Assembly: GCA_050289485.1 (NCBI GenBank)
Contig: JBNKFV010000018.1
Span: 10,214 to 74,213 of the forward strand
Length of the DNA: 64,000 bases
From: JBNKFV01 sp050289485
GTDB taxonomy: Bacteria > Pseudomonadota > Gammaproteobacteria > Pseudomonadales > Cellvibrionaceae
Reading direction: 5' to 3'
Under the pieces are notes generated by a model, which was given only the letters and a program-made list of their open reading frames with translations, ran no database searches and was not told the origin of the DNA. Of the stretch, positions 1-8,741 are shown one piece after another. Both the position numbers and the translations under genes were made by a program. Within the stretch, counting starts at the first letter, position 1. The number at the start of each line of letters is the position of its first letter.

Positions 1-1
1 C

Positions 2-1132
2 CCCCACTCGTTGCGTGAGGTGCATGTGGATATTGCCGCCCACGGTTCCAGCACCGGCTTCAACAGCCTAATCACCCGAACCACCGATATCGCCATGGCC
101 TCGCGCCCAATCAAAGATACCGAAGTGGCCGCGCTGGCGAGCCAGGGTAATTTTAAAAGCCCTCGGGCAGAACAGGTGATAGCCATTGATGGATTGGCGA
201 TTATCATCAACCATCGCAACCCTATTAACCAACTGGCTATCGAAGATATACGCCGAATTTTTACCGGTGAAATTCAAAACTGGAATGCACTGGGTGGTCC
301 AAATCAGGCGATTAATGTGTATGCCCGTGACGACAGATCAGGCACGTGGGATACCTTTAAACACTTGGTATTGAATGCAACTGACCAGCTCCGAAGCAAT
401 AGCCAACGCTTCGAGTCTAACGATGAACTGTCATCTCGGGTGGCTAGCGACGCTTTCGGCATCGGCTTTGTCGGTCTAGCATCTGTACACGACACTAAAG
501 CCCTCCTGGTATCTGACAAGGGCACCCAACCACTACCACCAACACGAATTACGGTGGCCACAGAAGATTATCCATTGTCACGTCGCCTGTTTATGTATAC
601 CAGCGACCGACAGCAAAACGCTATAGTTTTGGCATTTCTTGAGTTTGTCCAAAGTGAGGCGGGGCAAAACCTGGTAGCCAGCACCGGCTTCGTTTCACAG
701 GTGCCTGTCTCCTTCCGTACCACGGATGAGCGCGATGGTCCGTCGGAATATCTGGCTTTGACACGGGGCGGGCAACGCCTGTCGGTAAATATTCGTTTTG
801 CTGAAAATACCGCTCAACTCGACAGCAAAGCACAACAGGACATTTTGCGTATTGTTCGCTTTATGCAGCAACCAGCAAACCGCGGCCGCAACATTTTACT
901 GATTGGCTTTGGCGATGAAAAATCTACGGGAGCACGCGCAGCCATCTTATCGAAACTGCGAGCCATGCAGGTAAAATCGGCACTTTACAATCACGATGTA
1001 CTCGCCCTGCCTGTTGCCGGTTTTGGCGCCTATTTACCGGTAGCGGCGAATCATGGCGAAAGCCGCAAGAAAAACCAGCGGGTTGAGGTGTGGTTGAAAG
1101 GAGCAAAACCCGACACGTTGGCAAAACGATAA
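2..1132 (+). CDS. PstS-like phosphate-binding domain fused to OmpA C-terminal domain (5' end cut by window)
   Basis: The reading frame is open from base 2, so the N-terminus lies outside the window. The first ~230 residues resemble a periplasmic PstS-type substrate-binding protein: a GSSTG anion-loop motif, an IFTGEIQNWNALGG segment and a DRSGTWDTF segment typical of phosphate-binding family members. The last ~110 residues look like an OmpA/MotB peptidoglycan-binding domain (IRFAENTAQLD near the start, RRVEV-like KNQRVEVWL at the end). Inference: a periplasmic or outer-membrane protein that binds a small anion and is anchored to peptidoglycan, rather than a classical ABC transporter subunit; no pst permease genes are adjacent on this side. 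The domain calls are fairly secure, the ligand is not. Confidence 0.8.
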   Translation, partial: PHSLREVHVDIAAHGSSTGFNSLITRTTDIAMASRPIKDTEVAALASQGNFKSPRAEQVIAIDGLAIIINHRNPINQLAIEDIRRIFTGEIQNWNALGGPNQAINVYARDDRSGTWDTFKHLVLNATDQLRSNSQRFESNDELSSRVASDAFGIGFVGLASVHDTKALLVSDKGTQPLPPTRITVATEDYPLSRRLFMYTSDRQQNAIVLAFLEFVQSEAGQNLVASTGFVSQVPVSFRTTDERDGPSEYLALTRGGQRLSVNIRFAENTAQLDSKAQQDILRIVRFMQQPANRGRNILLIGFGDEKSTGARAAILSKLRAMQVKSALYNHDVLALPVAGFGAYLPVAANHGESRKKNQRVEVWLKGAKPDTLAKR

Positions 1133-1149
1133 GTGTCGTAAGCGTTGGT

Positions 1150-1722
1150 TTAACTGGCTGAGGCTGACTGCAAACCAAGGCCCATTAAGGTGCGGGTCGT
1201 ATCACTTTCCGGCGTATAGGGAATAAGGTCTTCACAGGAAATACCGTGTAAATGGTCGCTACTACCCTGGCCGAAAATAATATACTCCCCCTGATACTCT
1301 AATATGTTTGGGCAATCTTCCACCGGCAGTTCCAGCTGAACGGCCTGCACACCGTCACCTTTCCACTGCCCAAGCACCACCAGGTTGTAGATAAAACTGT
1401 CTACGGAATACATACCAGCGCGGGACAGCGACACATTAATACGCTGGCGTACCTGCGTTACTTTGACCAACGACACCCACTCAGCCTGCTTATAGAGCCT
1501 GAGCATTCTGTCAGCCAGAGGTTCCAGTGCAGGCAATCTGCCCTGAGACTGAAGCTGCCGCGGCGACTCATGATCAATGCTTTCATCTTGCAAAGCATCC
1601 TGCATTAACGCAGCCCCCACTTGATCTTCCGGTACATCACTTTGCGACCACGCCGCAGCGGACAATAGTGTCAGAAACATCAATAGAGATAGCGTTAGCG
1701 GTTTGCTGCTGTGACTGTCCAT
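1150..1722 (-). CDS. Secreted protein of unknown function with TIMP/NTR-like C-terminal half
   Basis: About 190 residues. The start at 1722 is chosen because it puts a clear signal peptide (hydrophobic run ending at AAAWSQ) at the N-terminus; an in-frame ATG at 1770 would add 16 polar residues in front of it. The C-terminal half has the pattern of netrin/TIMP-like domains: a V-L-G-Q-W-K-G strand, paired cysteines (EDCPN and ISCEDL) and a YIIFGQG strand. That family assignment is by pattern only. It sits convergent to the PstS-OmpA gene, with 17 bases between the stops, and downstream of the HDOD gene. The function is not known. Confidence 0.65.
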   Translation of the reverse strand: MDSHSSKPLTLSLLMFLTLLSAAAWSQSDVPEDQVGAALMQDALQDESIDHESPRQLQSQGRLPALEPLADRMLRLYKQAEWVSLVKVTQVRQRINVSLSRAGMYSVDSFIYNLVVLGQWKGDGVQAVQLELPVEDCPNILEYQGEYIIFGQGSSDHLHGISCEDLIPYTPESDTTRTLMGLGLQSASAS

Positions 1723-1875
1723 ATACCAACGAAGCCTGGGAGAAGAAATGGTTGACGATAGTCGCATCAACCAGCTGCATGCTGCCTGAATCGCGTCAAA
1801 TAATGACGCCTATCAATGCCGGGGTCAACCACACCGAAAAGACATTCAGCACCAAGAATACGGCCTGCCAAAAAC

Positions 1876-3132
1876 TTAACTGACGATCAAACTACGCGCT
1901 TCGAGAATTTTTTCCTTCGACTTGTCGAGAATTTCAATCGTTAACTCAGGCGTTAGCTCACCCAGAGGCAACACTTTGAACGCAGGCAAACTGTCGATAC
2001 GCGCCACGGGCAGGGGCTTACGGCGCCGAATCAGGGCATGTAATACCGCTACCTGAACCACATCGGCCAGATCAGCATCCACCGACGCGGGCCGCTGCCA
2101 GTCGTGTACCTTACGTACCATTTCGACCAGCTCTTCCGGAAAATTCCAATGTTGCAAAATAGCGGTGGCCGCATCACTGCGCAAACGTTCGATAATCCAC
2201 TCGGCTTTGTCTGAATCCTGCGTAATACTGGGATGCAACTCAATGTAGTGCAAAATGGCGATAATCCCAATATCATGAATCAGACCAGCCAGCATTACCT
2301 CTTCATTGGAATACTTGAAGCGCGGAATCATATCGGCAATCACAAAGCTGATCGCTGCCACTTCCACGCTGTGTTCCCAAGCCGCCACCATTTTTGCCCG
2401 CAGTACTTTTGATTTACTTTGAAACAACTCACGCAAAGCAAAACTCAGTACCAATTGCTGGGTGGTACGCAATCCCAAGCGAACAATGGCATTCTTGGTA
2501 GTTTCACACTTGCTGGTGCCATGATAGATAGGGCTATTCGCCGCCCGAATCAGTTTGGCCGCTATGGCAGGATCCGCGTTAATGCTGCTGGCCAGTCGTT
2601 CGGCCGTTACCCTTTCATCTTCCAGCATCTGCCTAACCTTAATGGCTACCTCGGGCAGGCTGGGCAGGATAATTTTATTTTTCTTTAGTGCCGAGGAAAA
2701 TTCAGTATAAATTTCGCGCATCTCGATTTCATCGAGACTGCCGGCTTCGTCTACGGCATAAACATCATCCCCTTGATGCTCAATATACTGCGACTGGATT
2801 TCGTCCAGCACATCAACATCAACATAGAAAACCGAACTGGGCACGGTTGCCTTAGCAGTGTATTGACGGGGGCGCAGCCTCGCTACAGGACGCTCAGCAA
2901 CCTCATCTTCAGCAGTCATGATGCGCGACTTGCCATCGTTAGAGGTCAGCTCGAGCTTGCCCTGCAGCAGATAAAATTCCTTGGTATCAATATCCCCAGC
3001 TTTAAAAAGAACATCACCTTTCTTTAACTCAAGCAGGGTAAGTGCATCGGCCATGAGAATCAGCTCGTGCTCAGCCATCTGTTTAAACGGAACAAACCGC
3101 TGCAATTGCTCAGGAAGGATCTCTTTTACCAT
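1876..3132 (-). CDS. Cyclic-nucleotide-binding-like domain plus HDOD domain signalling protein
   Basis: 418 residues. Residues ~10-120 look like a cNMP-binding/CAP-effector fold (GDVLFKAGDIDTKEFYLLQGKLEL). Residues ~150-350 are an HDOD domain (LPSLPEVAIKVRQML; INADPAIAAKLIRAANSP; GLIHDIGIIAILHYI), a degenerate HD-like domain used in bacterial signalling. The protein is cytoplasmic. HDOD proteins of this architecture are usually linked to c-di-GMP or chemotaxis-type regulation; the precise partner cannot be read here. The gene is preceded by a terminator-like hairpin, so it is probably its own transcription unit. A PilZ protein is encoded 1.7 kb away, which fits a second-messenger context but does not prove a link. 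Confidence 0.85.
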   Translation of the reverse strand: MVKEILPEQLQRFVPFKQMAEHELILMADALTLLELKKGDVLFKAGDIDTKEFYLLQGKLELTSNDGKSRIMTAEDEVAERPVARLRPRQYTAKATVPSSVFYVDVDVLDEIQSQYIEHQGDDVYAVDEAGSLDEIEMREIYTEFSSALKKNKIILPSLPEVAIKVRQMLEDERVTAERLASSINADPAIAAKLIRAANSPIYHGTSKCETTKNAIVRLGLRTTQQLVLSFALRELFQSKSKVLRAKMVAAWEHSVEVAAISFVIADMIPRFKYSNEEVMLAGLIHDIGIIAILHYIELHPSITQDSDKAEWIIERLRSDAATAILQHWNFPEELVEMVRKVHDWQRPASVDADLADVVQVAVLHALIRRRKPLPVARIDSLPAFKVLPLGELTPELTIEILDKSKEKILEARSLIVS

Positions 3133-3193
3133 GCCCTCACTCTCTACCTCTAGCCGGTACCAATATCATGACGCCCCAAAATGGGCAAAACCA

Positions 3194-3220
3194 AAAACCC
3201 GGGCCCTTAGCAGGCCCGGA
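3194..3220 (-). terminator. Intrinsic terminator of the OmpA-lipoprotein gene
   Basis: Read on the minus strand, a GC-only 7 bp stem (CCGGGCC/GGCCCGG) with a 7-nt loop is followed by GTTTTTGG. It lies 74 bp past the stop of the 3294-3965 gene. Confidence 0.7.
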
Positions 3221-3293
3221 ATCAACAACATACAACAGTAGATTAACGGTCTACTGCAGATTAAACCCTGCTCACAGACAAATGCTAGATAGT

Positions 3294-3965
3294 TTATTGA
3301 ACAGGCTCGAGCGTCAACTCAACACGTCGGTTCGCTTGACGACCAGCAGCCGTTTCATTGCTCGCTACGGGATAGCGAGGGCCATAACCTACCGCGGTCA
3401 CTCGCGCGGAGGCCACGCCGTAATCGATCAGTTTCATTTTAACGCTGCTGGCGCGCTGCTCACTGAGCAACTGGTTAAAATCCAGACTGCCTGTTGAGTC
3501 GGTATGCCCCGCTACACGGATCCCCGTATCTTTGTACTCTTTCAACACCAGACTGACTGACTCGATAACAGGGTCGAAACCACTGCGAATTTGTGAGCTG
3601 GCGCTGGCAAAAGTGATGTTACCGGGCATAACCAGACGAATATTGTCGCCCTCACGCACTACCTGAACACCAGTACCCACCAGCTTTTCACGCAAAGCGG
3701 CTTCTTGTTTGTCCATATAGTAGCCCACACCAGCACCTATCGCAGCACCTGCAGCAGCCCCGGTCAAAACACCCTTCTTGCGGTCGCCCTTACTGGATGT
3801 GGTCGCACCAATAACTGCCCCAGCTACTGCACCGACAGCTGCCCCACTGGTTGCTTTGCTGGTCTTTGACTCACCGGTATAGGGATCCATGGTCGTACAG
3901 GCACTCAACATTCCTGCAACTACCACCGCTACGCCCATACTTTTTACCGATTTCATTGCTAACAT
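3294..3965 (-). CDS. OmpA-family outer-membrane lipoprotein with glycine-zipper segment
   Basis: 223 residues. Start chosen at 3965: TAAGGAG lies 5 nt upstream. A lipobox LSAC at residues ~20-23 marks it as a lipoprotein. Residues ~40-80 form a glycine zipper (GAAVGAVAGAVIGA, then GAAAGAAIGAGVG). Residues ~110-220 are an OmpA-like peptidoglycan-binding domain with the conserved GHTDSTGS motif and a terminal NRRVEL. Such proteins tether the outer membrane to peptidoglycan (YiaD/Pal-like). Monocistronic: long gap upstream, terminator downstream. Confidence 0.9.
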   Translation of the reverse strand: MLAMKSVKSMGVAVVVAGMLSACTTMDPYTGESKTSKATSGAAVGAVAGAVIGATTSSKGDRKKGVLTGAAAGAAIGAGVGYYMDKQEAALREKLVGTGVQVVREGDNIRLVMPGNITFASASSQIRSGFDPVIESVSLVLKEYKDTGIRVAGHTDSTGSLDFNQLLSEQRASSVKMKLIDYGVASARVTAVGYGPRYPVASNETAAGRQANRRVELTLEPVQ

Positions 3966-4282
3966 AACAGCTCCTTATGCAATCAATAGCCACAATATTG
4001 TGGTTTGCTCTTTCACCAGTTTATAGCCTTGTACTCAAGATACTGGCAAAGTTTATTAAAACGTACTCATAATAAAGGAAACCTGAACGCCATATGGACA
4101 TCAAAGTCTCATACTTGCATTTCACTTAAACTATTAACCCGGCAAGCATTATTGTCGAGTTAATAAGCGGCGTACGGATGCGCCGCCATGGGTCGCAGGC
4201 CAACAATACAACGACTGAAGCAGCATTCTATTCTTAATTCTCACGCAGCTCGCCGTAAACGGGCGTAACAACGGAGGTTTCT
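3966..4282. other. Intergenic region between divergent lipoprotein genes
   Basis: 317 bases without a gene. It should carry the promoters of both divergent lipoprotein genes and contains REP-like palindrome copy 1 (4132-4166). To the right of the palindrome is a second GC-rich hairpin, GCGGCG(tacggat)CGCCGC. Confidence 0.6.
4132..4166. repeat. REP-like palindromic element, copy 1
   Basis: Imperfect palindrome built from TTAACCCGGCAA, a short AT centre, and its complement (here with one mismatch, TTGTCGAGTTAA). The same element recurs at 17682-17716 and 51047-51081. In reverse complement this copy shares an additional GCCGC flank with copy 2. Confidence 0.75.
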
Positions 4283-4810
4283 TTGAAAACTATCACAGTA
4301 CCTTTTCTGCTGACTCGCTTTAGTGCGACGTTTGCCCTCACAGTACTGCTGGCAGGATGCAGCAGCTATAGCGTCAGCGTCAACGAGCGCACAGTATATA
4401 CGCCGCCTCCATTATTGAAAGACATACCGGTTAGCGATAAGGGGCTGCACGACTGCCTTATTCAAACCATTGCTGACCACAAAGTGACCAACCCCTCACA
4501 GTTGGTACAACTCAATTGCACCAATGCCGGCATCAGCTCGATAGAAGGTATCCAGTATTTTGCTAACCTTATGCGATTGAACCTCGCCCACAACCAGATT
4601 GTCGATATATCACCCGCCAGCTTGCTTCCCAAACTGGAACATCTCCAATTAAAGGATAATCACATTGAAAATTTGACCCCTCTGAAAGCTCTGACCCAGC
4701 TGACCCGGGTGGATGTGAGCCAGAATCCACTAGCGAATTGCCAGGCAGCGAAGGTTATCGAGCAACAGGTTGTTGGTGACGTGGTACTGCCAGAGACCTG
4801 CCGACGCTAA
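4283..4810 (+). CDS. Lipoprotein with short leucine-rich repeats
   Basis: 175 residues. A TTG start is assigned because GGAGG lies just upstream. Signal peptide and lipobox LAGC predict outer-membrane lipidation. Residues ~75-150 contain three to four LRR units of the SDS22/internalin type (LMRLNLAHNQIVDISP, LEHLQLKDNHIENLTP, LTRVDVSQNPL). LRRs generally mediate protein contacts; the target is unknown. It ends 3 bp before the stop of the convergent PilZ gene, with no room for a separate terminator. Confidence 0.8.
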   Translation: MKTITVPFLLTRFSATFALTVLLAGCSSYSVSVNERTVYTPPPLLKDIPVSDKGLHDCLIQTIADHKVTNPSQLVQLNCTNAGISSIEGIQYFANLMRLNLAHNQIVDISPASLLPKLEHLQLKDNHIENLTPLKALTQLTRVDVSQNPLANCQAAKVIEQQVVGDVVLPETCRR

Positions 4811-4813
4811 GGC

Positions 4814-5092
4814 CTACATAGCGACTGCCTTTGCAAACGACAGACCGAGAATATTACTCTCGTGATGTACCACTTTCATACTCACAGGCTCGTCGTTGAT
4901 AGAGCCTGTTATACGCTTAAAGCGCACTTTTACGATAGTACCTACAGGAGGAGGAATAACGCGGTCGACAATAACTTGTGCGCCACCATCCGAAATATCA
5001 CGGGCAAAACCCACGATAGTGCCAAATGCTGGATGTGTCATTTCCACCTTGATCGATGTCGACTTACGCTGAAACTGCCTACGCTCTTCCAT
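4814..5092 (-). CDS. Single-domain PilZ protein
   Basis: 92 residues, all PilZ. The c-di-GMP-binding signature is complete: an N-terminal RRQFQRK (RxxxR type) and DISDGGA (D/NxSxxG) at residues ~32-38. GGAG lies upstream of the ATG. Stand-alone PilZ proteins act as c-di-GMP receptors that influence motility, pili or exopolysaccharide; the target cannot be inferred from these neighbours. Confidence 0.9.
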   Translation of the reverse strand: MEERRQFQRKSTSIKVEMTHPAFGTIVGFARDISDGGAQVIVDRVIPPPVGTIVKVRFKRITGSINDEPVSMKVVHHESNILGLSFAKAVAM

Positions 5093-5615
5093 AAAAGTCT
5101 CCTTGGTACTACCAGATAACGACCGTTTATATTACCCATTATAGTACGCGCCCACTTAGGCATTAGGTCAAAGCCGACGCTTTTTTTAAACACCACCGGA
5201 TAGCTTTGAGTCAGTGCAAAATCATCCACAGAATCTGTGGATAAGTCTGTGAATGAACTATTGAAAGTTGACGCCAAGCCCCATTATGCCGTGAACCCTC
5301 ACAAACTGATCGTTATCTGAACAAAGATTAAAAAGTCATTTAAAATCAATAAGTTAAAAAATGCGAAGGTTTTTCGAGCAATTTGTTACATTTTGAAACA
5401 GCCATCTCGTGCGACGCCCCAAGATGGTGTGGAAAAAAATTCCGAAAAACCATTTTTTGCACCATACACGATAAGTAACTACTTACTGATCAAAATACAA
5501 TCAACAAAAACCCGAAGGCACCCTGTAACACGGAGGTAACACTTATGCTTTAACATGACTTGTCTAGACCGTTTATCGGCTGGCGGGGGATAACCTGAAT
5601 GTTCTACTGTGAAGT
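5093..5615. other. AT-rich non-coding stretch
   Basis: 523 bases without a plausible gene. It contains a perfect inverted repeat, ATCCACAGA-a-TCTGTGGAT (5223-5241), whose right half overlaps one consensus DnaA box (TTATCCACA on the minus strand, 5236-5244). One box alone is not an origin. No tRNA or clear riboswitch was seen. Confidence 0.5.
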
Positions 5616-6413
5616 TCAGGCACGCTGGCGATTAGCATCAGAGCCTGCATCAAATGGAGCGACATCAATCCAGTCAAAACCGTCATTCTGGCAGGCGTAA
5701 TGAACCTGCGGAATCGTGCTGGCCATATCGGCAAACACATCTTGCACCAATGCCAACGTGTTATTTTTTTCGCTGATATGTGCCACAACCAGGCACTGTA
5801 GGCGTTCCACATCGAGGCGAGACAAAAAGCTGACTGCCTGCTGGTTATTCAAATGGCCCCATTGACCACCGACACGTTGTTTCAGCGACGGAGGATAAGG
5901 GCCGTAAGCCAGCATTGTCGTATCGTGATTAGCTTCCAATACCAGCGCGTCACATGACTGATAACAGGTTTCTACATGCGGGGTAACACTACCAAGGTCA
6001 GTGAGAATACCCAGCTGACAACCGTTGGCGCGAAAAATAAACTGAGTAGGTTCGCGAGCATCATGGGGCACAGCGACTGGCTGAACTTCAATGGTACCCA
6101 ATTGGTAAGACTGATGCCCTTCTATCAACTGTAAATCAGGTAACACACCCAAGTCGCGGCTTTTAAAGGTGCCCCGGGTCATATGTGTCGGCAAGCCGTA
6201 TTTACGCGCCAAAGGCGGCACACCTTTGATGTGATCACTGTGTTCGTGCGTCACCAAAATAGCCGTAATTTGCTCTGGGTGCTTATCCAATCGGGCCATA
6301 CGGCGCTCGGTTTCTTTTACCGTAAAACCACAATCAACCAGCAGCAGGCAATTACCCCACTCTACCAGCGTGGCATTACCGCGACTTCCAGACCCCAGAG
6401 AGGCAAATCTCAC
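5616..6413 (-). CDS. Metallo-beta-lactamase-fold hydrolase, YycJ/WalJ type
   Basis: 265 residues from a GTG at 6413, preferred because GGGAG sits 6 nt upstream and the protein then begins directly with the family's MRFASLGSGSRGN. Metal-binding motif THEHSDH at residues ~55-61, plus downstream VPHDA and ILTDLG motifs, fit the MBL-fold hydrolases of the WalJ/YycJ group. These are cytoplasmic and thought to act on nucleic acid. It lies 36 bp downstream of bamC on the same strand, so it is probably co-transcribed with dapA-bamC. Confidence 0.85.
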   Translation of the reverse strand: MRFASLGSGSRGNATLVEWGNCLLLVDCGFTVKETERRMARLDKHPEQITAILVTHEHSDHIKGVPPLARKYGLPTHMTRGTFKSRDLGVLPDLQLIEGHQSYQLGTIEVQPVAVPHDAREPTQFIFRANGCQLGILTDLGSVTPHVETCYQSCDALVLEANHDTTMLAYGPYPPSLKQRVGGQWGHLNNQQAVSFLSRLDVERLQCLVVAHISEKNNTLALVQDVFADMASTIPQVHYACQNDGFDWIDVAPFDAGSDANRQRA

Positions 6414-6449
6414 ACCTATCTCCCAAGGCCCGTTGCGGGCCACTTTCAC

Positions 6450-7601
6450 TTAAATCAGATTACGTCGAATAATAGTCAACAAACGCCGTGCTTCCTGACG
6501 CTTCAACTGGCCTGCGGCCGTGTCTCGAATTCTCACATCAATGCGCCCAGCGTCCTCGGTAACGATCACCAGATACCCAGGCACCGCGTTAGTGCCCGCC
6601 GCAGGTGTTGCTGCAACGAGATCTTCAGGTAAAGCTGCCAGCACATCCGGCAAGGTTTTTTCGGCTGTTGACCGGTCAGCTTTATCATCACCACCAAACA
6701 AACGTCCCCAGAAACCTGGCTCTTCGTCGCCCTCCGGCTCTGGCTTGCGGTAACCAACATAAAACACTTTACGCTCGATATTTTCACCCCATAGCGTAAA
6801 ACCTTCTTCACCCATGGCGTGGTGCAACGTTGCCCAGGCACGATTGAAGTCGAGGTTCAAACTGAGTACAGGCTCACGACCGGTAATATCGATAACCACC
6901 TTTTCCTGACCAGCAATGGTTTGTGCCAGCAATGACGACGAGCCCGACTGCTTCATGTCAGCAGCAATAGCACCGGCCAATTCGTCGACCATCCAACCCT
7001 CACGCTCGGCATTGGTTGAGGTTTCTGGCCAGGTGACGGTTGTTGTCTTTTCGGCGACCTCGTTGGTCATGGTAACGTGGCGTATATGCACCTCGGTACT
7101 GTCAATCTGTACTCCCTGCTCCAAGCGTATGCGGTATTTATCTTTGTGTTCGGGGTCATTTTTGAACTGCAGCCAAGCAGTTTCAATAATACCCTGATGA
7201 GCATCAGCGCTGGCCACTGCCAACCCAGTCACATTGAGGAAATTACGCACACGCGGCCACACTTCGCTGGGCGGGGCACTGACCAGAATCCAGCGTTTTT
7301 CATACAGCTTTTGAATTTTTACTGAACTATCCTGCTGACTGGAAGCCAGAGGATCCGGGCGAGGGGTATCACTGAAAACAACTTCATCGAGGCTGTCTTC
7401 TTGCACGGCAGGAATAGCATAAAGTTCATGCAGTTGGCTCTTGTCATAGCCTTCTGGAACACGAATCTCAGGCAGTTCTTCTGATTTTACGTAATCACTG
7501 CTGGCATCACGAAACACGCCGTCATCACCAAACAAGACACCACACCCAGACAAACAGGCGATGCCCCCTAATACCAATAGCGTTTTGAATCTTGTTAGCA
7601 T
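6450..7601 (-). CDS. bamC: BamC, outer-membrane protein assembly lipoprotein
   Basis: 383 residues from the ATG at 7601, which is followed by a signal peptide and lipobox LSGC. The N-terminal unstructured segment of BamC, known to contact BamD, fits the DYVKSEELPEIRVPEGYD region. Two helix-grip domains follow (residues ~95-220 and ~245-380). BamC is an accessory subunit of the BAM complex that inserts beta-barrels into the outer membrane. The dapA-bamC order seen here is the classical gammaproteobacterial arrangement (nlpB/dapX). An upstream in-frame extension to 7754 is rejected because it would overlap dapA and mask the signal peptide. Confidence 0.92.
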   Translation of the reverse strand: MLTRFKTLLVLGGIACLSGCGVLFGDDGVFRDASSDYVKSEELPEIRVPEGYDKSQLHELYAIPAVQEDSLDEVVFSDTPRPDPLASSQQDSSVKIQKLYEKRWILVSAPPSEVWPRVRNFLNVTGLAVASADAHQGIIETAWLQFKNDPEHKDKYRIRLEQGVQIDSTEVHIRHVTMTNEVAEKTTTVTWPETSTNAEREGWMVDELAGAIAADMKQSGSSSLLAQTIAGQEKVVIDITGREPVLSLNLDFNRAWATLHHAMGEEGFTLWGENIERKVFYVGYRKPEPEGDEEPGFWGRLFGGDDKADRSTAEKTLPDVLAALPEDLVAATPAAGTNAVPGYLVIVTEDAGRIDVRIRDTAAGQLKRQEARRLLTIIRRNLI

Positions 7602-7636
7602 TATTCTGTTAACCAACCTATAACTAATAAAACCAC

Positions 7637-8512
7637 TTAAAGTAATCCCATACCATGCATTGCAGCTCGCAGGGAGGCGTGGTGCTTCTCGGAAAAGTAC
7701 GTCATCGGCAGGCGAATACCACCGTCGCAGAAGCCTAATTGCTCTACCGCCCACTTTACTGGAATCGGGTTGGACTCCAAAAACAGAGATTGGTGCAATG
7801 ACATTAACTGCTGGTTCAGTGCACGGGCTTTATCCGCATCGCCAGCAATCGCCAGTTTGCACAATTGCGACAATTCAGCCGGGGCCACATTAGCCGTTAC
7901 ACTGATATTACCCTTACCGCCTGCCAACATCAGTTCAACGGCAGTAACATCATCACCGGAATAGACCAGAAAATCAGCCGGGGCACGTTCGATAATATCG
8001 CGCGCACGCTGGATATCACCGGTAGCCTCTTTAACCGCAACGATATTATCGAGCGCTGCCAAGCGCAGCACGGTATCGGTATTCATATCAACACCGGTAC
8101 GGGCCGGCACATTGTAGAGAATCTGCGGTATGGCTACGGCATCGGCCACGGCTTTGTGATGCAGATACAGGCCTTCTTGCGTGGGGCGGTTATAGTAAGG
8201 CGTTACCAGCAGGCAGGCATCCGCACCGCGGGTTTTGGCGGCTTCCGTCAACTCGATGGCCTCGTCAGTGGCATTGGCGCCAGTACCGGCAATCACCGGA
8301 ATACGCCCATTTACCTGATCCACTACACGGGCAATCACGTCCAAGTGCTCAGTCACACTCAGTGTCGCAGATTCACCGGTAGTACCTACTGCCACAATGG
8401 CGTCGGAGCCCTTTTCCAGATGCCACTCCACCAGTTTATGCAGGCTGTCCCAGTCCAATGAGTTGTCATTGTGCATAGGGGTAATGAGGGCAACGATACT
8501 ACCTTGGATCAT
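7637..8512 (-). CDS. dapA: 4-hydroxy-tetrahydrodipicolinate synthase
   Basis: 291 residues, the normal length. Catalyses condensation of pyruvate with aspartate semialdehyde in lysine/diaminopimelate synthesis. Motifs: GTTGESATL at residues ~44-52 (substrate loop), YNVPARTG around the catalytic tyrosine and arginine, and the Schiff-base lysine in VAVKEATGD. Cytoplasmic homotetramer. It leads the dapA-bamC unit, with 35 bp to bamC. Confidence 0.96.
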   Translation of the reverse strand: MIQGSIVALITPMHNDNSLDWDSLHKLVEWHLEKGSDAIVAVGTTGESATLSVTEHLDVIARVVDQVNGRIPVIAGTGANATDEAIELTEAAKTRGADACLLVTPYYNRPTQEGLYLHHKAVADAVAIPQILYNVPARTGVDMNTDTVLRLAALDNIVAVKEATGDIQRARDIIERAPADFLVYSGDDVTAVELMLAGGKGNISVTANVAPAELSQLCKLAIAGDADKARALNQQLMSLHQSLFLESNPIPVKWAVEQLGFCDGGIRLPMTYFSEKHHASLRAAMHGMGLL

Positions 8513-8741
8513 TCAATTTTCTCCGATAAACCGGCAGGCTTTGAGGTGTCGCACCAATACAGTAGCAGCGCAGAGGCGCTTGTCTGGCGAGTGGACTTGA
8601 AACAAAGGCGTAATGGTACTTACGGCCCTTGCTCGACACAAGTTCCACGAGACTATTTTTCACACGTAAGCAACTTATCGGGAAGCTATTCTCGCATTGA
8701 CCTGATGGAAGGTACGGTATTGTGGCGTAATGCAGAGCACA

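Noticed and set aside
5223..5244. DnaA box within an inverted repeat as a replication origin
   Set aside because: Only one consensus box was found, with no AT-rich unwinding array or origin-type genes nearby.
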